Shown here piece after piece: positions 51,793-63,999 of a stretch of 64,000 nucleotides of DNA (positions are counted from its first letter, which is position 1; every line of letters begins with the position of its first letter). The stretch lies in assembly GCA_021432635.1 (NCBI GenBank), contig MU270054.1, forward strand, positions 124,001 to 188,000, read 5' to 3'. The notes under the pieces were generated by a model. It searched no databases, had not been told where the DNA came from, and was given only the letters and a program-made list of their open reading frames with translations. The translations under genes and the position numbers were made by a program. The DNA comes from Thozetella sp. PMI_491. Taxonomy: Eukaryota > Ascomycota > Sordariomycetes > Chaetosphaeriales > Chaetosphaeriaceae.

Positions 51793-53407
51793 GTTGGCCG
51801 CGAGCCCGAGAATTGGGAAATGCCCAGAAGCGGACGCGAAGGAAACCTGTAGCGAGAGGGTGCTAAACGAGGAAGGCGGTAGCGGAAGCAAGTGTATTAA
51901 GATCTATGGAGGCAGGGAGAGCTGTCATGCCCCTTGCATTGGTATTTAGGGGGCGGCCGGCTGGTATGCAGTACACCCTACTTGTCGGCTACTTTGACCC
52001 CTCTCTTCAGACGCCCAGGGATGTTTCGCAAAAATCGATTTCATAGAGGCGATACATCGTGACTGGATATTATATTGACGAGCGTGTGGAAATAAAACTC
52101 CAGCACATGGTGTGTAACGTGCTTGACGCACAACTTCTCCAGGAGCACAGGGCAAGCCAGGCGCCTTTCCTTGCTCATCACAGCGTCGATCAGGTCGCCT
52201 CTCCCTATAAAAACGCGCACGGAATGTTCTGATTAGCTTTTACCCTTGCAAAGGACTTAGTGGACCTGGTCCCTACATCTCTACGGTACGAGATAGTTTT
52301 TCGAAGCATGTACTTCGTCATATCCCACCCAAGGTAATGGTATAAATTCCTTGGCATGGCGTATTATTCATTATGGCGGAACGTGACGCAATTTTTTAGT
52401 ATATATTTTTTTTGATCCTACGACTTGATAAGCCGAACTGTCTCCTGGGATCCCCCTAGCGGCTACGTGTGCCAAAGTATAGGCGACGGCGCGGACACGG
52501 GGCGGGAAGTAGCGTGATCGGGAGCGGCGCGCTTTAACCTCAACCACGTGCACGGGCTTTATGTCGCGTTGACCCCGTGCGTGGACGCGTGTTCAGTCGT
52601 TCCGCTGTTGGCACGCACTTTGCCTCTCTAATCCCTTCTCTCGCGTTTCGGAGAACTCCCAGGTCAATGCTCACATCGCATGTTTGAAGAGGCGCGGGCA
52701 GTCTGGTAGCTCGTTTTGGCCGAGATTCTTGCGTGTCGATGGTAACCAGATGCTTGCTACACGAACGGACACGGCCGGAGGATCCGATCGAATCCTCCGC
52801 GGCAAGTGGGCCAAGCGTAAAAAAAATTCTGGTGATCGTCCCGCAATCGTCCCGCAAATCGATACTCTCGCCTATTAATCCATCTTGGTTCTTATCGAAG
52901 CCACTAGTATTATCGTGGGGCCACGGCCATTTCCTAGCAAGGAACATATATCTGCCGCAATGGGGCGCGAAATCGACGCTTAATTTGGCACCCCGGTACC
53001 ATGTACAGCTGGAAGCTACGGATGGTCGGTATCTCGTTATTTACGTGGTTCACTAGGGGCGCAGAGCTGCCCTTCTGCATCAGCTGTAGCCCTCGTGGAA
53101 CTTACCGAAAGACCCAGTGGCGGGTTTGGCTGGCGGCGTGCTAGCCCAGACCACCTGTTTTTGAGCAACGGCCGCGGGTCATGTTCTCCCTAGGTAGTAG
53201 CTGCCCCAAAGAGAGCACCATCGCCCTAGCTCAGTGCAGGCGGCCGCGGGCGGATCCGGCACATGCCGTCGGAGCCCCGCAGCCTGTTCCCGGAGAGCTG
53301 GTGCCGGTTATCTCGAGCCGACGACGGCGAGATAGATAGCTTCGAGGCGCTGCCGGGCGGATCTCGGTCTTGCAGTCTCATCAATCAGTCCGTAGATAGC
53401 TTCAGCC
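51793..53407. other. long intergenic region (1.6 kb)
   Basis: Divergent region between the GT32 gene (minus) and the SDR gene (plus). AT-rich at 52340-52425, GC-rich just before the SDR gene. Short frames (52540-52947 minus) lack coding character. No supported gene. Confidence 0.5.
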
Positions 53408-54228
53408 ATGGCCAACACGCTCGAAGGCAAGGTGATTGTGATTACGGGTGCTGCGAGCGGCATCGGGTGCGTACCGTCTAAGACAGCCCAGCGTCTCCAC
53501 TCTGGGACACGCACCATCCCGACGATGGATAACGACCACTGACAAGGCGGTACAGACGTGCCACGGCGGTTAAGCTCGCGTCGCTGGGCGCCCATCTGGC
53601 GCTGTGCGACATCAACCCAGAGAGCCTCAAGGCACTGTCCCTGGGCTCGCCACACACGACATACGTGTGCGACGTGGGCGCCAGCGCGGCCGTGGACGCG
53701 ACCGTGGCGGCCATCGCGGCGGACCACGGCAAGATCGACGGGCTGTTCAACTGCGCGGGGGTCAACCCGACGTTTTTCCCCCTCGCAGAGACGACGGATG
53801 CCTACTTCGACAAGCTGGTCAACACCAACGCGCGGGGCCCGTTCAACCTGACGCGGGCGGTGGCGCCGCACCTGAAGGCCGGGTCCGCCATCGTCAACGT
53901 GGCCAGCACGGCCGGGCTGCGGGCCAGCGCCGGGTTCAGCATCTACAACCTGACCAAGTTCGGCATCATCGGCTTCACCAAGGCCATGGCCATGGAGCTG
54001 GGCCCCAAGGGCATCCGGGTGAACGCGGTGGCGCCGGGCCCCATCGACACGCCGACCATGGCCGGCAACGTGGCCGGCGGCGACGCCAACGACAAGCTGG
54101 TGGAGGGGATTGCGATGGGCCGCATCGGCAAGCCCGACGAGGTCGCCGATGTGGTGGCTTTCCTGTTCGGGGAGAGTTCTAGATATGTAAATGGCGCCGT
54201 GGTGGAGGTCAGTGGTGGCATGAGATAG
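53408..54228 (+). CDS. short-chain dehydrogenase/reductase (classical SDR)
   Basis: Two exons, 53408-53466 and 53556-54228, with an 89-nt intron (GTGCGT ... GTACAG) placed within the cofactor motif; 243 residues. Classical SDRs oxidise or reduce hydroxyl/keto groups with NAD(P). Seen: VIVITGAASGIGRATAVKLASLGAHLALCDI at the N-terminus (TGxxxGxG; the Asp after the second strand suggests NAD preference), CDVGAS, LFNCAGVN (NAG-type motif), catalytic Ser in IVNVASTAGL, catalytic pair in YNLTKFG, and PGPIDTPTM. The C-terminus FGESSRYVNGAVVEVSGGM is typical. Cytosolic; substrate unknown. High GC3 generates long frames in other registers. Confidence 0.92.
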
Positions 54229-54855
54229 GGCGCGTCTGCAGAGGCGTTACCGCGAGAACATCCCGGAGCGGGAGGGGTATGGAACGCCGGACGAAAGTCA
54301 AATATATAGCTTATACCATGCTGTATTGCTTGAACACGGCTACCGGTCCAAAGAAAGTGAAAAGCAATAAGGCAAGGGAGTATAGAATGTACAGCGACAA
54401 GTATGAGGCAGCCTCACAGGGCGCCTACCAGTCCTCTGGTGTCTACCCCACCCTCCCTTGCGTTGCGACTAATGATGCCATGTGTACTCTTACATCTGAG
54501 GATCCCACACGCGCTATGCTTTTGTAAAACCCTTTCCCCTTTCGCCAGGCCATGCTTGTAAAGCCAGTAAGAAAGAAACTGATGTACAGGGAAACACGAT
54601 GCCCATGCCCTCCACATCATGCCCTGCCCGTACCCCTTTCCCTTTGTTGCGGTGATGGTGGCTAGAACTTTTAGATGACATACATGGCGATATGCCGATT
54701 CCGATGGCGTGGGACCCGATCTGTCGACAGGTCCTGCTCGTCTTGGGATTAAGTGAAACCTCGCTCGTTTCATCGGCTAACGGCGCGAGTGGATATGTTA
54801 AGGAAACTTGAGGAGACCATTCTGGTCGTGTTGGTAGTGAATGGATAATGCTGGA
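54229..54855. other. intergenic, no gene seen
   Basis: Convergent 3' flanks of the SDR gene and of the large nuclear-type gene. No supported gene. Confidence 0.6.
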
Positions 54856-57800
54856 TTAGGCGCTTGTGCTCTCTCCGCCGTTGCTCTTATAATACGAGCC
54901 GTTGTCGTAGGCTGGGGGGAAGGCGGTTTGGTTCACCCTCTGGTGATAGATACCGTCCTGCTCGCCCACCGGTTCTGAAGGCGGTGCGAGGCTATAGGGC
55001 GGGTTTTCGGGCTTCTGGCTAGCATAAAGTCCGCTTGGAGGATAGCTGCCGTTAGTAGGACTCGCTGAGTCACCGGATGGTCCGTACTGAGACTGCTGGG
55101 GCCGCGGCGGGGCAGCCGGGCGATTTGCAGGGGTGATTACGGGAACAGCAGCTCGCTCATGAGCTGCTGAAGTTCGAGATCTCTTCGATTCGGTCGCCTT
55201 GCCGCCAGAGGATGAGCCTGCTGCGGTGGACCTGGAATCGGAAGCTGGGGTGGTTGTACTCGCAGCGCGGGCGACGGCATCAGTAGCAACCTTCGCCTTC
55301 TGCTTTTGTGCGAGTGTGTTCTTGCGCTTCTCGACAGCGCCTTTCATCTCACCTCGGGCCCAACGGTCTGCGAAGCATCGAGGTTAGCGTCTCGGCGGAG
55401 AAAGGGGAGGATCTAGGGAGAAGGGTGGAGGGCTTACTCTTCATGGACCAGGACATCTTTTCTGACTTGCTCATCTCGCTGTAGGCCTTCTTTGGCTCGC
55501 CACCGTCGGTGCCAGCAGCCGCCGCGGCCGCATTGGCCCCGCCGGCCCCTCCAGCGGCCGAGGCGTTCGCCCCGGCACGGGAAGCGGGCGTGACACGCAT
55601 GATAGGCGTCTTCGTGTTCGGGGCGATCGGATTGAGCGTCGTGGGGTTACCTGTAGGCTGTGATATTTGTAAGCTCCGAGAACGTGTATTCTTGTAGGGT
55701 CGGTCTGGGGAAGGGGTAGCGAGAGAGCCTCGAGCTGCTCTGATCGCGGGATGTATAGGCGCGTTCACAACCCTAGCTTTGATGCGAAGCATTGTCCTCC
55801 CGTTGGTACCGGCGAAGACAGTAATACTTGCGCTGGCGCCTGTCTCGTTGCCGCCAGCTTGGGGCGTGTCCTCAAGCGTGTTGCTCTTCGGACTAGACGA
55901 GCTGCTAGTGGCGGTTTCTTTCTCGCCATTGCTGGCGGGTGCAGGCCCAAAAGCAACTTGCTCAGGCTTCTGTGGGGGAATAATGGTGCTGAGGAGAGCA
56001 TCTCTGTCCTGGTAGCCACCAGCTGGGGGTGCTGGGACTAACCGCTTGTTGTGGGGGTGAACATCAATGAGCTTATTGCCTACCATCTCAAATGTGTGGA
56101 ACGACGGTCCGGCAGGAGGTGCCATGACGGATTGCCGTCCGGGAGGTGCGGGCTGGATCGGGGCGGCAGCGAGCAGGGGACGCTGCCCGCTCGTGGGGGC
56201 CGTCTTCTTGGTCCGGCGCCGTCGCTTCTTCGGCGGTTCATCGTGGTCGTCGCCGTTCTGCATGGAGTCGTCATGGTGGTCGAATCTCTCGGCGCCAGAC
56301 CGGCCGGGCGTTCCGTAAAACTCCTCGGTCTTGAGTGCTGACGTCCGGTTGCGCTTTCGCGGCCGAGGTACCGCTTCTGGGTCGTTGTCTGCCGCATAAT
56401 TCCGTGGTTTCTTCTCCCGAAGAGAGTAGGCCGACTCGCCAGTCTCGGCAGTCTGGCTGGTGTCTGAAGACGACGTCGACGGCCGCGTAGAGTCCTCTGC
56501 GGCGGTCTGGGAGGCACTGGGGTCCAGGGTGGTGTCTTCGACAATGCGAGTTGCTCGCTGCCGCTTGGGGCGTGATGGGGGCATATCTGCCTCGTCCTCG
56601 GTCACGTTGACAGAGGGGGGCTGGCGGGCGGCCGCGGCGCGGCGCCTGCGACCGGTGGCGATCCCTTCAGCAGCGAATGGGTCCAGTCTCCTGCCCTTGA
56701 ACTCGGCAGCCTCGAATTCCTCCGCTAGCGAGGCCAAGGCGCGGCCCTTGCCGCGGCGCAGAGGCTCGGCCGGGGTGGAGGCTCGACCCGGCTCCCGGTC
56801 GGCGAGGACACGAGGCTTTCGTGTCCTCTTGCCCTCGAGGATGTGCTCCTCTGCGAGGTCGGCTGCCTTCTGGGTTTGCTTGCGCTCGCGTAGGCGCGGC
56901 TCTGGCATCTCCCAGCGCTGCTCGTTGGGGTTTTGGCGGCCAATAAGCGTCGGGAGGTTCGAGTGCTTGAACCCCCAGGCGTCTGCCAGGATCTTGTCCA
57001 TCTCGCGCTGGTGGTCGAGCACCGGATCGTCGACATATGGTCGTGGCGCCCTCCGGCCCTTGACCTCGAACACAGGTGGGCCCTTGACAAGGTCGTCGAA
57101 GTGGCGGCGCAGTGGTAGGGGTTCGTCCATGTTCTGTCGGGCGTCCCAGTTCGTGATCGCCTTATCGTTCTGCTGGCGACGCTTGGCGTTCTCCTCATCT
57201 TCGAGGAATTTCTGCAGCGTCGAGAACTCTTCCTGGAGGGGAGCCATATAGTCCCACAGCTCAGTGAGGCGCGCCGTTAGAGCCTCTGTGGGCATGCTGG
57301 CATAATTCTTGAGGTCCTCGAACTGTGACGGATCGCGGATTCTGGGGAAAGCGTACTGCTTCCCTGACTCCTCGGCATCGCCTTCGTCGTTGTCGTCGCC
57401 CTCGTCATTTGTCACAATGGCATCCTCGGCTGCTGGATCGTCTTCTACGAGCTCTGGGGTCGGGCCAGGTGTCGAACTCGGGACATCCAGTGCTTCCTGG
57501 CTGCGCGGGGCAATATCCGCGTCTGCATTGGGATGCGCCTCTAGCTGCTTCCCCTTCGTCTTGTCAGCGGGGCCGTTACGGTCCTCGGCGGCGGCATCCA
57601 GCTGTGCGGCAAGGCCAGCGCCCTCAGTCACCACCTCCATCATGCGGAGTTGTTCCTCGGGGGGTTGCGTGGAGAACTGCCTCCAGATGGCGTACGGCGT
57701 GTCGCGCATCTCACCGCTCGCCTCACACTGTGCCCGATATTTGCTATAGAAGAGCTTCCAGAAAGTTTTGAAGGTCCATTTGGAGGGGAGACTGACTCGG

Positions 57801-59560
57801 CTGGCCTCGTTGCTCACGCCGCTGGCTGCTGGTGTGCTGGCCTGGCTTGCCTCTTTGGGTTGGATAAGATCGCTCTGCTTAGCAGCATCCACTTGGGTGG
57901 AGAGCTTCGTCAACTTCAATGTCTTCGGTTTGGGACGGCGAATGGGTGGTGGGCTAGGCGGACGACTCGGCACAGAAGAGGATTCGGCCTTGTTGCTGCG
58001 AAGAACGCGTCCGGACCTGGCTGGGTGAGCAACCGTCTCATCCTCGTAAGCTGACGACGGGCTGCTCTTCGCCGTGACCTTTGTGTAGAACTTCTGTAGC
58101 TCCTTCATGATGGCAGGCCGGTCCGCCAACTCAAGTGCTAACTGGGAGGACTGCGATGGCTCACTCGTGATGGCGGGAACCGCATCTGGTACGAAAGGTT
58201 CCTCGACCTTCGGCTCTGTAGACTCCCGGGGCGTGTCATCGCTGCGCTCCTGTGACTCTGGGACTGGTGTAGGAGTTGGCGATGCTACCTTCTCCGGCTG
58301 GGTAGGTAGAGCCTGCTGGGCCTGAGGGGTCTGGGACTCTTGATCTGGGGCATCGCGGTCGATAGACATGCGATCAGGCGATGCGACGATGTCCGGCGAA
58401 GGAGAGACAGCTGCCTCTTTCGCCGGCACGGCCTCGTCAGCCTTGCCGGGCTCGTCCAGGGTTTTCACTAGATAGTCATTGGACTTCTCAGGAGCGAGCT
58501 CCTGTTCGGGCTCTTTGGTGTCCGCGTCATGGATGACTGTTGCGGCATCCTGGGTGGCCGGGGGCGACGGCGCCATGGTCTCTTTGGTGTTGACGTGCTC
58601 ATCTTGGTCAACTTTCTCTTCCTTGATGAGCGGGCGCTCGATGTCTTGCAGCTGCGGAGCGGGAGCCTCAACATCGGTCCGAAGCTGTTCCTGTAGTTCA
58701 GGTTCAGGCTGGGCGATCGGGACGGGCGGCTGGGACTGGGCCAAATCCTTCTCCAACGAGCTAGCCGAGCTCGTCGGGCGGGGCGACAGAGACTGGCGGA
58801 ACGATGAGTGCTCCGACTCCTCGAGGGGGGCGCCGACGACGATGGCATCCTGCACCTCGTTGTCCGAGGGCTGATCGTCCACATAGGTGCGGATCTCTGT
58901 CGTGCTCTTCCGGGCAGGGTTCTTGCGGCGGTTAGGAGTGTCTTGCAAGAGTGCAAGGCCCTTGTCGGAGCGACGACGGCGCTGGTGCCCGATCGAGGCA
59001 CCGAGACCATCGTCGGAATCATCGTCGGACAGCTCATGAGTGGTATGGCGCTTGCGGATGCGGCCACCAGGTCCTACGGTGGCCTTTCCAGTGGGATCCA
59101 GGCGGGGTTGGAAAGGTGCAATGTCATCATCGATGCGGCCTTGTGTGTAATCGACACGGGCACGCTTCCTCAGCTGATGGCCACCCTTGGGGTTGGCTTC
59201 ATCGGCTGCCGCGACTTCCTGAGTGTTGTCGACGGTGCGGGCACGCTTCTTACCGAGCGCTGGGCTCCCCATGGTGGCGCCGGAGACGCTCGGGGCGCGA
59301 AAAGTGAACTCAGGCTGGGTGTTGTTGCGCGGGGGCCGCTCAGACCGCGGCGTGATGCGTGAGGATGGAGAATCGATTGAAGGGGATGGGAAATGATGAG
59401 CAAAAGAATCCTCAGTTGTGTCTTGATAGTAGTCGGTGATAGGGCTGCTGGGATCGGCCAGTGGCAGTGTCGGCTGATGACCGCTGGTGGCGGAGTGAGA
59501 TGAGGTTTGGCGCTCACTTCCGCGGCGACGGCCTCGACCGCGCCCACGACCCCGGTCCAT
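54856..59560 (-). CDS. large low-complexity, probably nuclear protein
   Basis: Two exons, 59560-55438 and 55367-54856, with a 70-nt intron (GTAAGC, CGCTAACC branch, CGCAG); 1544 residues. The joined sequence reads MSWSMKNRWARGEMKGAVEKRK. I do not recognise a named family. Seen: an Arg/Gly start (MDRGRGRGRGRRRG), long disordered Pro/Ser/Glu/Gln-rich stretches, many basic clusters including PPKKRRRRTKK (about residue 1113) as nuclear signals, and a possibly folded segment WTFKTFWKLFYSKYRAQCEAS / TPYAIWRQFSTQPPEEQLRMMEV near residues 595-640. A charged helical block (LWDYMAPLQEEFSTLQKFLEDEENAKRRQ) lies near residue 770, and a basic C-terminal helical region spans the intron. It is probably a chromatin or transcription component. 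Divergent from mtc1. Confidence 0.75.
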
Positions 59561-60480
59561 GCTGGGCTCTCACGAACGCACAACGACAGAGGGGAAAAAG
59601 TGAAAACGATGAGATGAGAGAGGGACGGCAGAAGAAGGAAGTGCGCGATGTGCGCTACACTACCGATTGGGGTTGTGGGGTGGGAATGGGGAGGTGTTTC
59701 GCTGGTGAAAGACAGTTGTCCGCCGAAAAATTAGGATCGCAAGAGATGCCGTCTCAAATCCGGGGCCCGGAAGTGGATGTAAGAGAGGCAGGGCAAAACT
59801 CGCTCGGGGGCGAAAACGAAGTAAAGAAATGAAAAATTCAGAAGCAGAAGCACCGGCAGACGACGGTTTTCTATTGACCAGAGACGGCGAGAGGGGGCGG
59901 TCGATGAGTATCACTTTCACATCAGCCCTCTCATCAGCTTGGTGTTCTTCCCTCCTTGCCGAATTCTTGTGCTAATTTTTGGAGGTTCAATAAGCCGCGC
60001 AGGGGCCGGGTGGCATGGATACTGCGGTACCGCCGAGCCGTCAGAGGATCGTGCGCCCCACCTCTGCAGCTGGCCGCGGCCGTCACTACATTCTGAGATT
60101 TCCCTTTTGGACATGTTTTTGCAGCCAATCACGCAACCGCAAGTATCAGGCAAGCTGGCAGCACTAGCCCTGCATGCGGATTAGCCGCCTTCCCGAATCG
60201 CCCCTGGCGATGGCCGTGACGCAAAGCGGGAGCTTGGATGCTGTTGCTGAACACTGCAGCTCGCAACGTCAAGCCATCTGCCCACGACGCCCGCGACGAG
60301 GCGTCACGACGCATAGAGCCGTCCCCTTAGCCTGCCATCACCGCAGACGCCCTTTGAATCGTCCCTTTCCCCCATCTGCTCTCTCCCCGCCGTGCCTACT
60401 TCCGCCTCTTTGAGCGCGCACCCCCCGCCCTGGTCCTTCCCCCCCATCCTCACTAAACCCTTCCGCCCTCTCCTTCCACT
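59561..60480. promoter_or_regulatory. shared upstream region of the nuclear-protein gene and mtc1
   Basis: 920 nt separate two divergent starts. The mtc1 side is very pyrimidine-rich (CCCCCGCCCTGGTCC, CCCTTCCGCCCTCTCC). The other side has purine-rich leader sequence (GAGATGAGAGAGGGACGG). No gene is seen inside. Confidence 0.5.
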
Positions 60481-62158
60481 ATGGCTAGCAAGCGCCCCAA
60501 GGCCGCCGCCACCGACGACGAGCTCGGTGAGCTGTTCGACGGCATTGGAGGCGATGCCGCCCCCGCAAAGACCTCCAAGGCCAAGCCCGCCGCCGCGAAG
60601 GCCAAGAAAGACGCCGCTGAGGCCGACATCCTAGCCGAGCTCGAGAACCAGCTCGAGGAGAAGGAGCCCCCTCGCCCGCACACCCCGCGCGTCCGCGAAG
60701 CTGCGAAGGCAGTCGCCCCGGCCAAACGTACCTCCACCAACACCCCTCCCCCCGGTGCCGACCGAACGTCGGAGGATAAGCCCGCCGCCCGCAAGTCGGC
60801 CGACAGCAACCGCTCCTACCATGCCAGCTTCACACCTAGCGCCACGAGCTCCGACTTGCAGGAGGCCGAGAAGAAGCCCGCGGCCGAACCGGCGGAAGCC
60901 TCCGGCGGTGGCTGGTGGGGAGGCCTTCTGTCCACGGCGACGTTGGCGATGCGTCAGGCTGAGGCTGCGGTCAAGGAGATCCAGCAGAACGAAGAAGCGA
61001 AGAAATGGGCCGAGCAGGTCCGGGGCAATGTGGGAGCCCTTCGCGGTTTGAGTATGTACCACCCTATAGCTGTACCTTTTGCTACCCCTGTGTTCCCGCT
61101 CTCCCAGTGTCTCCCCATTGCTCGACGACGATCACCAAGTGCTATGCTGACCTCTCGTGTGCCCAGGCGACAACCTCCGCCAGCAGGCACTGCCCACCTT
61201 CACCAACATCCTCCACACCCTCGCCCCGCCGATTTCGTCTCACGAGCGACTTCTCATCCACATCACGCACGATCTCGTCGGCTATCCGTCCCTCGACCCC
61301 CTCATCCACGGCGTCTTCAGCCGCGTGATGTCCCAAGTCGAAGGCGGTGATCTACTGGTCATCCAGCGTGGCCAGGAATCGACCGTACGCAGCCCTACCT
61401 CGGACAAGTCAGGAGCCTTCTTCTCCGGTGGCCAGTCCACTGCCGGCTGGCGTGACGGTCCATGGTGGCGCGCTTCAGACTCGCCCCGCGACCTAGGCGT
61501 TGTTAACGGACTTGTTGAGGGCACAAAGCTCTGTCGTGTGAGCGCCGAGGCCTACTCGACCGACTACTTCAACCTGCACGGAGGAATTGAGGCGGCTCGC
61601 CAGCGTGCCGTGGAGCCCGTGAGCGAGAGCAACCCCGTTCGCAGCTCGGATCTGTTCCTGTCCGTCCAAGCCATCAAGATCGACGGGGCCAAGGGCCTGT
61701 TCGCTGGTGGCTCGGCGGCTGAGAAAGAGAAGGAGACATCGGATGTGCACGAGGAAGAAGTCGTCGACGAGCAGATCTGCTTTGCCGTCTACGTACTCGA
61801 CCCCGTCCACGAGATCCAGTTCTCGACCGTCAGCCAGGCCATTCCCACCCGGTGGGTGCACTGGCTCGACGCTCCTGCGCCTCTGACGCCCGCGAGCAGC
61901 GAGGAGGGCGCCTACCCCGACGTGGAGGGCATCCCTGATGAGATCCGCGAGATCGTTGAGGGAGGCGGCGTCGACCCTCGCGAGTGGGTTGCCGAGTGGA
62001 TCGAGGAACTGCTGTCCCTGTCCGTCGGCATTGTCGCGCAGAGGTATGTTGCCCGGCGCATGGGCGTCGGTGAGGGCGGCCTTGGCCGGGGCAAGAGGAG
62101 GGCCGAGAACATTGTGGACGACGGCGGCAGCGAGGCTGCCCGCGCCGGTCTGATTTGA
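60481..62158 (+). CDS. mtc1: maintenance of telomere capping protein 1
   Basis: Two exons, 60481-61051 and 61167-62158, with a 115-nt intron (GTATGT ... GTGCCCAG); 520 residues. Mtc1 is a fungal protein first linked genetically to telomere capping in yeast cdc13 mutants; the protein also associates with COPI-type vesicles, and its molecular role is unclear. Seen: an acidic/Ala-Lys-rich start with DDELGELFDGIGGD, the hallmark GGGWWGGLLSTATLAMRQAEAAVKEIQ near residues 141-168, the spliced RGLSDNLRQQALPTFTNILHTLAPPI, HITHDLVGYPSLDPLIHGVF, and the C-terminal GVDPREWVAEWIEELLSLSVGIVAQRYVARRMG. The order of blocks matches the family over its full length. No membrane segment. Confidence 0.9.
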
Positions 62159-62988
62159 GCCGGCCCAGCGCCATGACGGCCGGGCGGGCACGCTTCCGTG
62201 CTCTGGATGACAGCAACGAAGACTTTGTTCAGGTGTATGTTTCGTATTGTGAGGATGTATTCGTGGTGTGCCGGAGTTGGTTGGCTTTTGCTCTGCTTGA
62301 AGCAGTCGCGCTCATTCCATGGTCAGGTCCCATCCATGTAGCCCAGAACCATATAGGCCTGCAGTTTCTATTCATATACCGTATGGCTATGCAAGACACC
62401 CAAATATGGACCTTAACCCGGACCTCTTCAATTTTTTTCTATGTTCCTAATCGACTATTCACGCCTTCACTCGCTAGAGTGCTAGTATGTCCCTTCAAGA
62501 TATGCTGGCGTACTTTGCATCCTACCTCGCCGGCTAGGGGCCAATTTGATCACAATTAGCCGTACCTTATGCCTTCGAGCCATTCCCCCTCTGCAATTCA
62601 ATCCTATGTTAGCCGTAGCATTTGGCGGTATCGAGGCAGAAAGGATGTTAGAATCGCCATGAGCTCGTGTGCTACACAGAAGTCTAGGTTGGTGGTTACT
62701 TATTTCGGTATGATATACGAGACTAGTCACATCGTCATCTATGCACTACTCAAGTATTCCTCCGTCAGCAAACTTACTTTCTTGGGTATCCCGAAGGCGG
62801 GTAATGTATATCTCCTTTTCTATTCTTTGAACCGACGTAATGCCGCCTTGCAGCCTATGGTAAGCGTCTGCGGAAGGGGCCGGCGGCAACTTAGTTTTCT
62901 AAGAAACTAGAACGGCCGCTGGACGGCCATATTTTGAAATAAATAGATTTTGTACCCCAAGACATATCGAAAAGATTAACCCAGAGCT
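62159..62988. other. intergenic, no gene seen
   Basis: Convergent 3' flanks of mtc1 and the PLC-like gene. Short frames on both strands have no coding character. Confidence 0.6.
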
Positions 62989-63999
62989 TTAACCCAAACG
63001 CTGTCGGCTCAGCTCAACCGACACGCTCGCTGTGGCACCGTCGAAAAAGTCATTCATCACCACAACGAGGGTCTGATCCCCGCACACCCTCAAGGCATTG
63101 TCCCTTACCCAAGGCAAAGTCTTGGAGTCGCAGATGCCCTTAGTGGCCAATATGCAGCTGGTAGATGCGCTCGCCGAAAGCACGCTGTACACGATGGCCT
63201 TGGGGATGTTGGTGGCCGTCGCTTGGCACTGGATGTTGACGAAGCCCCTGCCGGACGCATTCTCCGGGCTGAGAATCGTCCCGAACGCTGAGACGATGCT
63301 GTCGCCATTCAACGTCGCATTGCCCTCATCTGTGTACGTTGACAGAGAGTCCACGTTCACCATCATGATGAGCCTCTTGCGGTCGCGCCGCAGCTGGCCA
63401 ATGTTCTGGTTCCGGAGGTCGTCGTAGTTGCCGGCCGCGATGTCCCCGTGGGCCTGCGAAAGCGCGGCATTGAGATACTCCTCGAGCTCCTGATCCGAGG
63501 GTCGGGCGCACTCGTTGGGGACGCCATCCCAGCGGAGCTGAACGGCCACGATCTCGGTGGGATGGGCCAGGAGGAACTGGACGACGTCGTGTAGGAACTG
63601 CTCATACGCCATCCCCGGGATAGCGCTGTGCTGGAAGTACAGCCGGTCGGGTAGCGAGTTGGTCGGCAGGATATCGCGGTGGCAGTGCGCCGGGCGGAAC
63701 TCAAAGTACCGGGCGCCGAGCTGCAGCATCGTGTCCAGGCTGTCCTTCTGGGTGATGGCCAAGCTGAAGATGATATTGGGCGCAATGAGGCCTACGGCTT
63801 TCCCCGATACGGCGTCCGCGATTTCGCCCATGATCCTGTTGTCGGAGACCATGGCCCCGATGACGGCGCTGCCAGCATGCTTCAGGACTGCCTCGCTGCT
63901 CTGCATGCTGTTCATGCCAACGTCGTGCACGGCAGGCAACACGAGGCGATGGAAAGGTGCCTCCTCCTGTGGCGAGCCCGGGGCCGCCACGGAGCCCAT
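62989..63999 (-). CDS. PI-PLC X-domain-like phosphodiesterase, at window edge
   Basis: Open frame of 336 residues with a possible ATG at 63999, one base from the window end. The 5' part may therefore continue outside, and the true start (perhaps with a signal peptide) is uncertain. PI-PLC-like phosphodiesterases cleave phosphodiester bonds of phosphoinositides or act on related lipids. Seen: the first catalytic-His region RLVLPAVHDVGMNSM, the segment FSLAITQKDSLDTMLQLGARYFEFRPAHC, which is the X-domain pattern (Q-L-x-x-G-A-R-Y-F-E-x-R), FQHSAIPGMAYEQFL with a second His, LLAHPTEIVAVQLRW, and an ending with TLVVVMNDFFDG. This resembles fungal secreted or surface PLC-like proteins rather than intracellular signalling PLC, since no Y, C2 or PH domain is present. 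Confidence 0.75.
   Translation of the reverse strand: MGSVAAPGSPQEEAPFHRLVLPAVHDVGMNSMQSSEAVLKHAGSAVIGAMVSDNRIMGEIADAVSGKAVGLIAPNIIFSLAITQKDSLDTMLQLGARYFEFRPAHCHRDILPTNSLPDRLYFQHSAIPGMAYEQFLHDVVQFLLAHPTEIVAVQLRWDGVPNECARPSDQELEEYLNAALSQAHGDIAAGNYDDLRNQNIGQLRRDRKRLIMMVNVDSLSTYTDEGNATLNGDSIVSAFGTILSPENASGRGFVNIQCQATATNIPKAIVYSVLSASASTSCILATKGICDSKTLPWVRDNALRVCGDQTLVVVMNDFFDGATASVSVELSRQRLG

Noticed and set aside
53604-54182. 192-codon second frame inside the SDR gene
   Set aside because: Arg/Gly/His-rich out-of-frame reading of a GC-rich gene; the SDR frame has all family motifs.
56460-57251. 263-codon plus-strand frame inside the large nuclear-type gene
   Set aside because: Shadow of the low-complexity coding sequence on the minus strand; Ser/Arg-rich with no domain.
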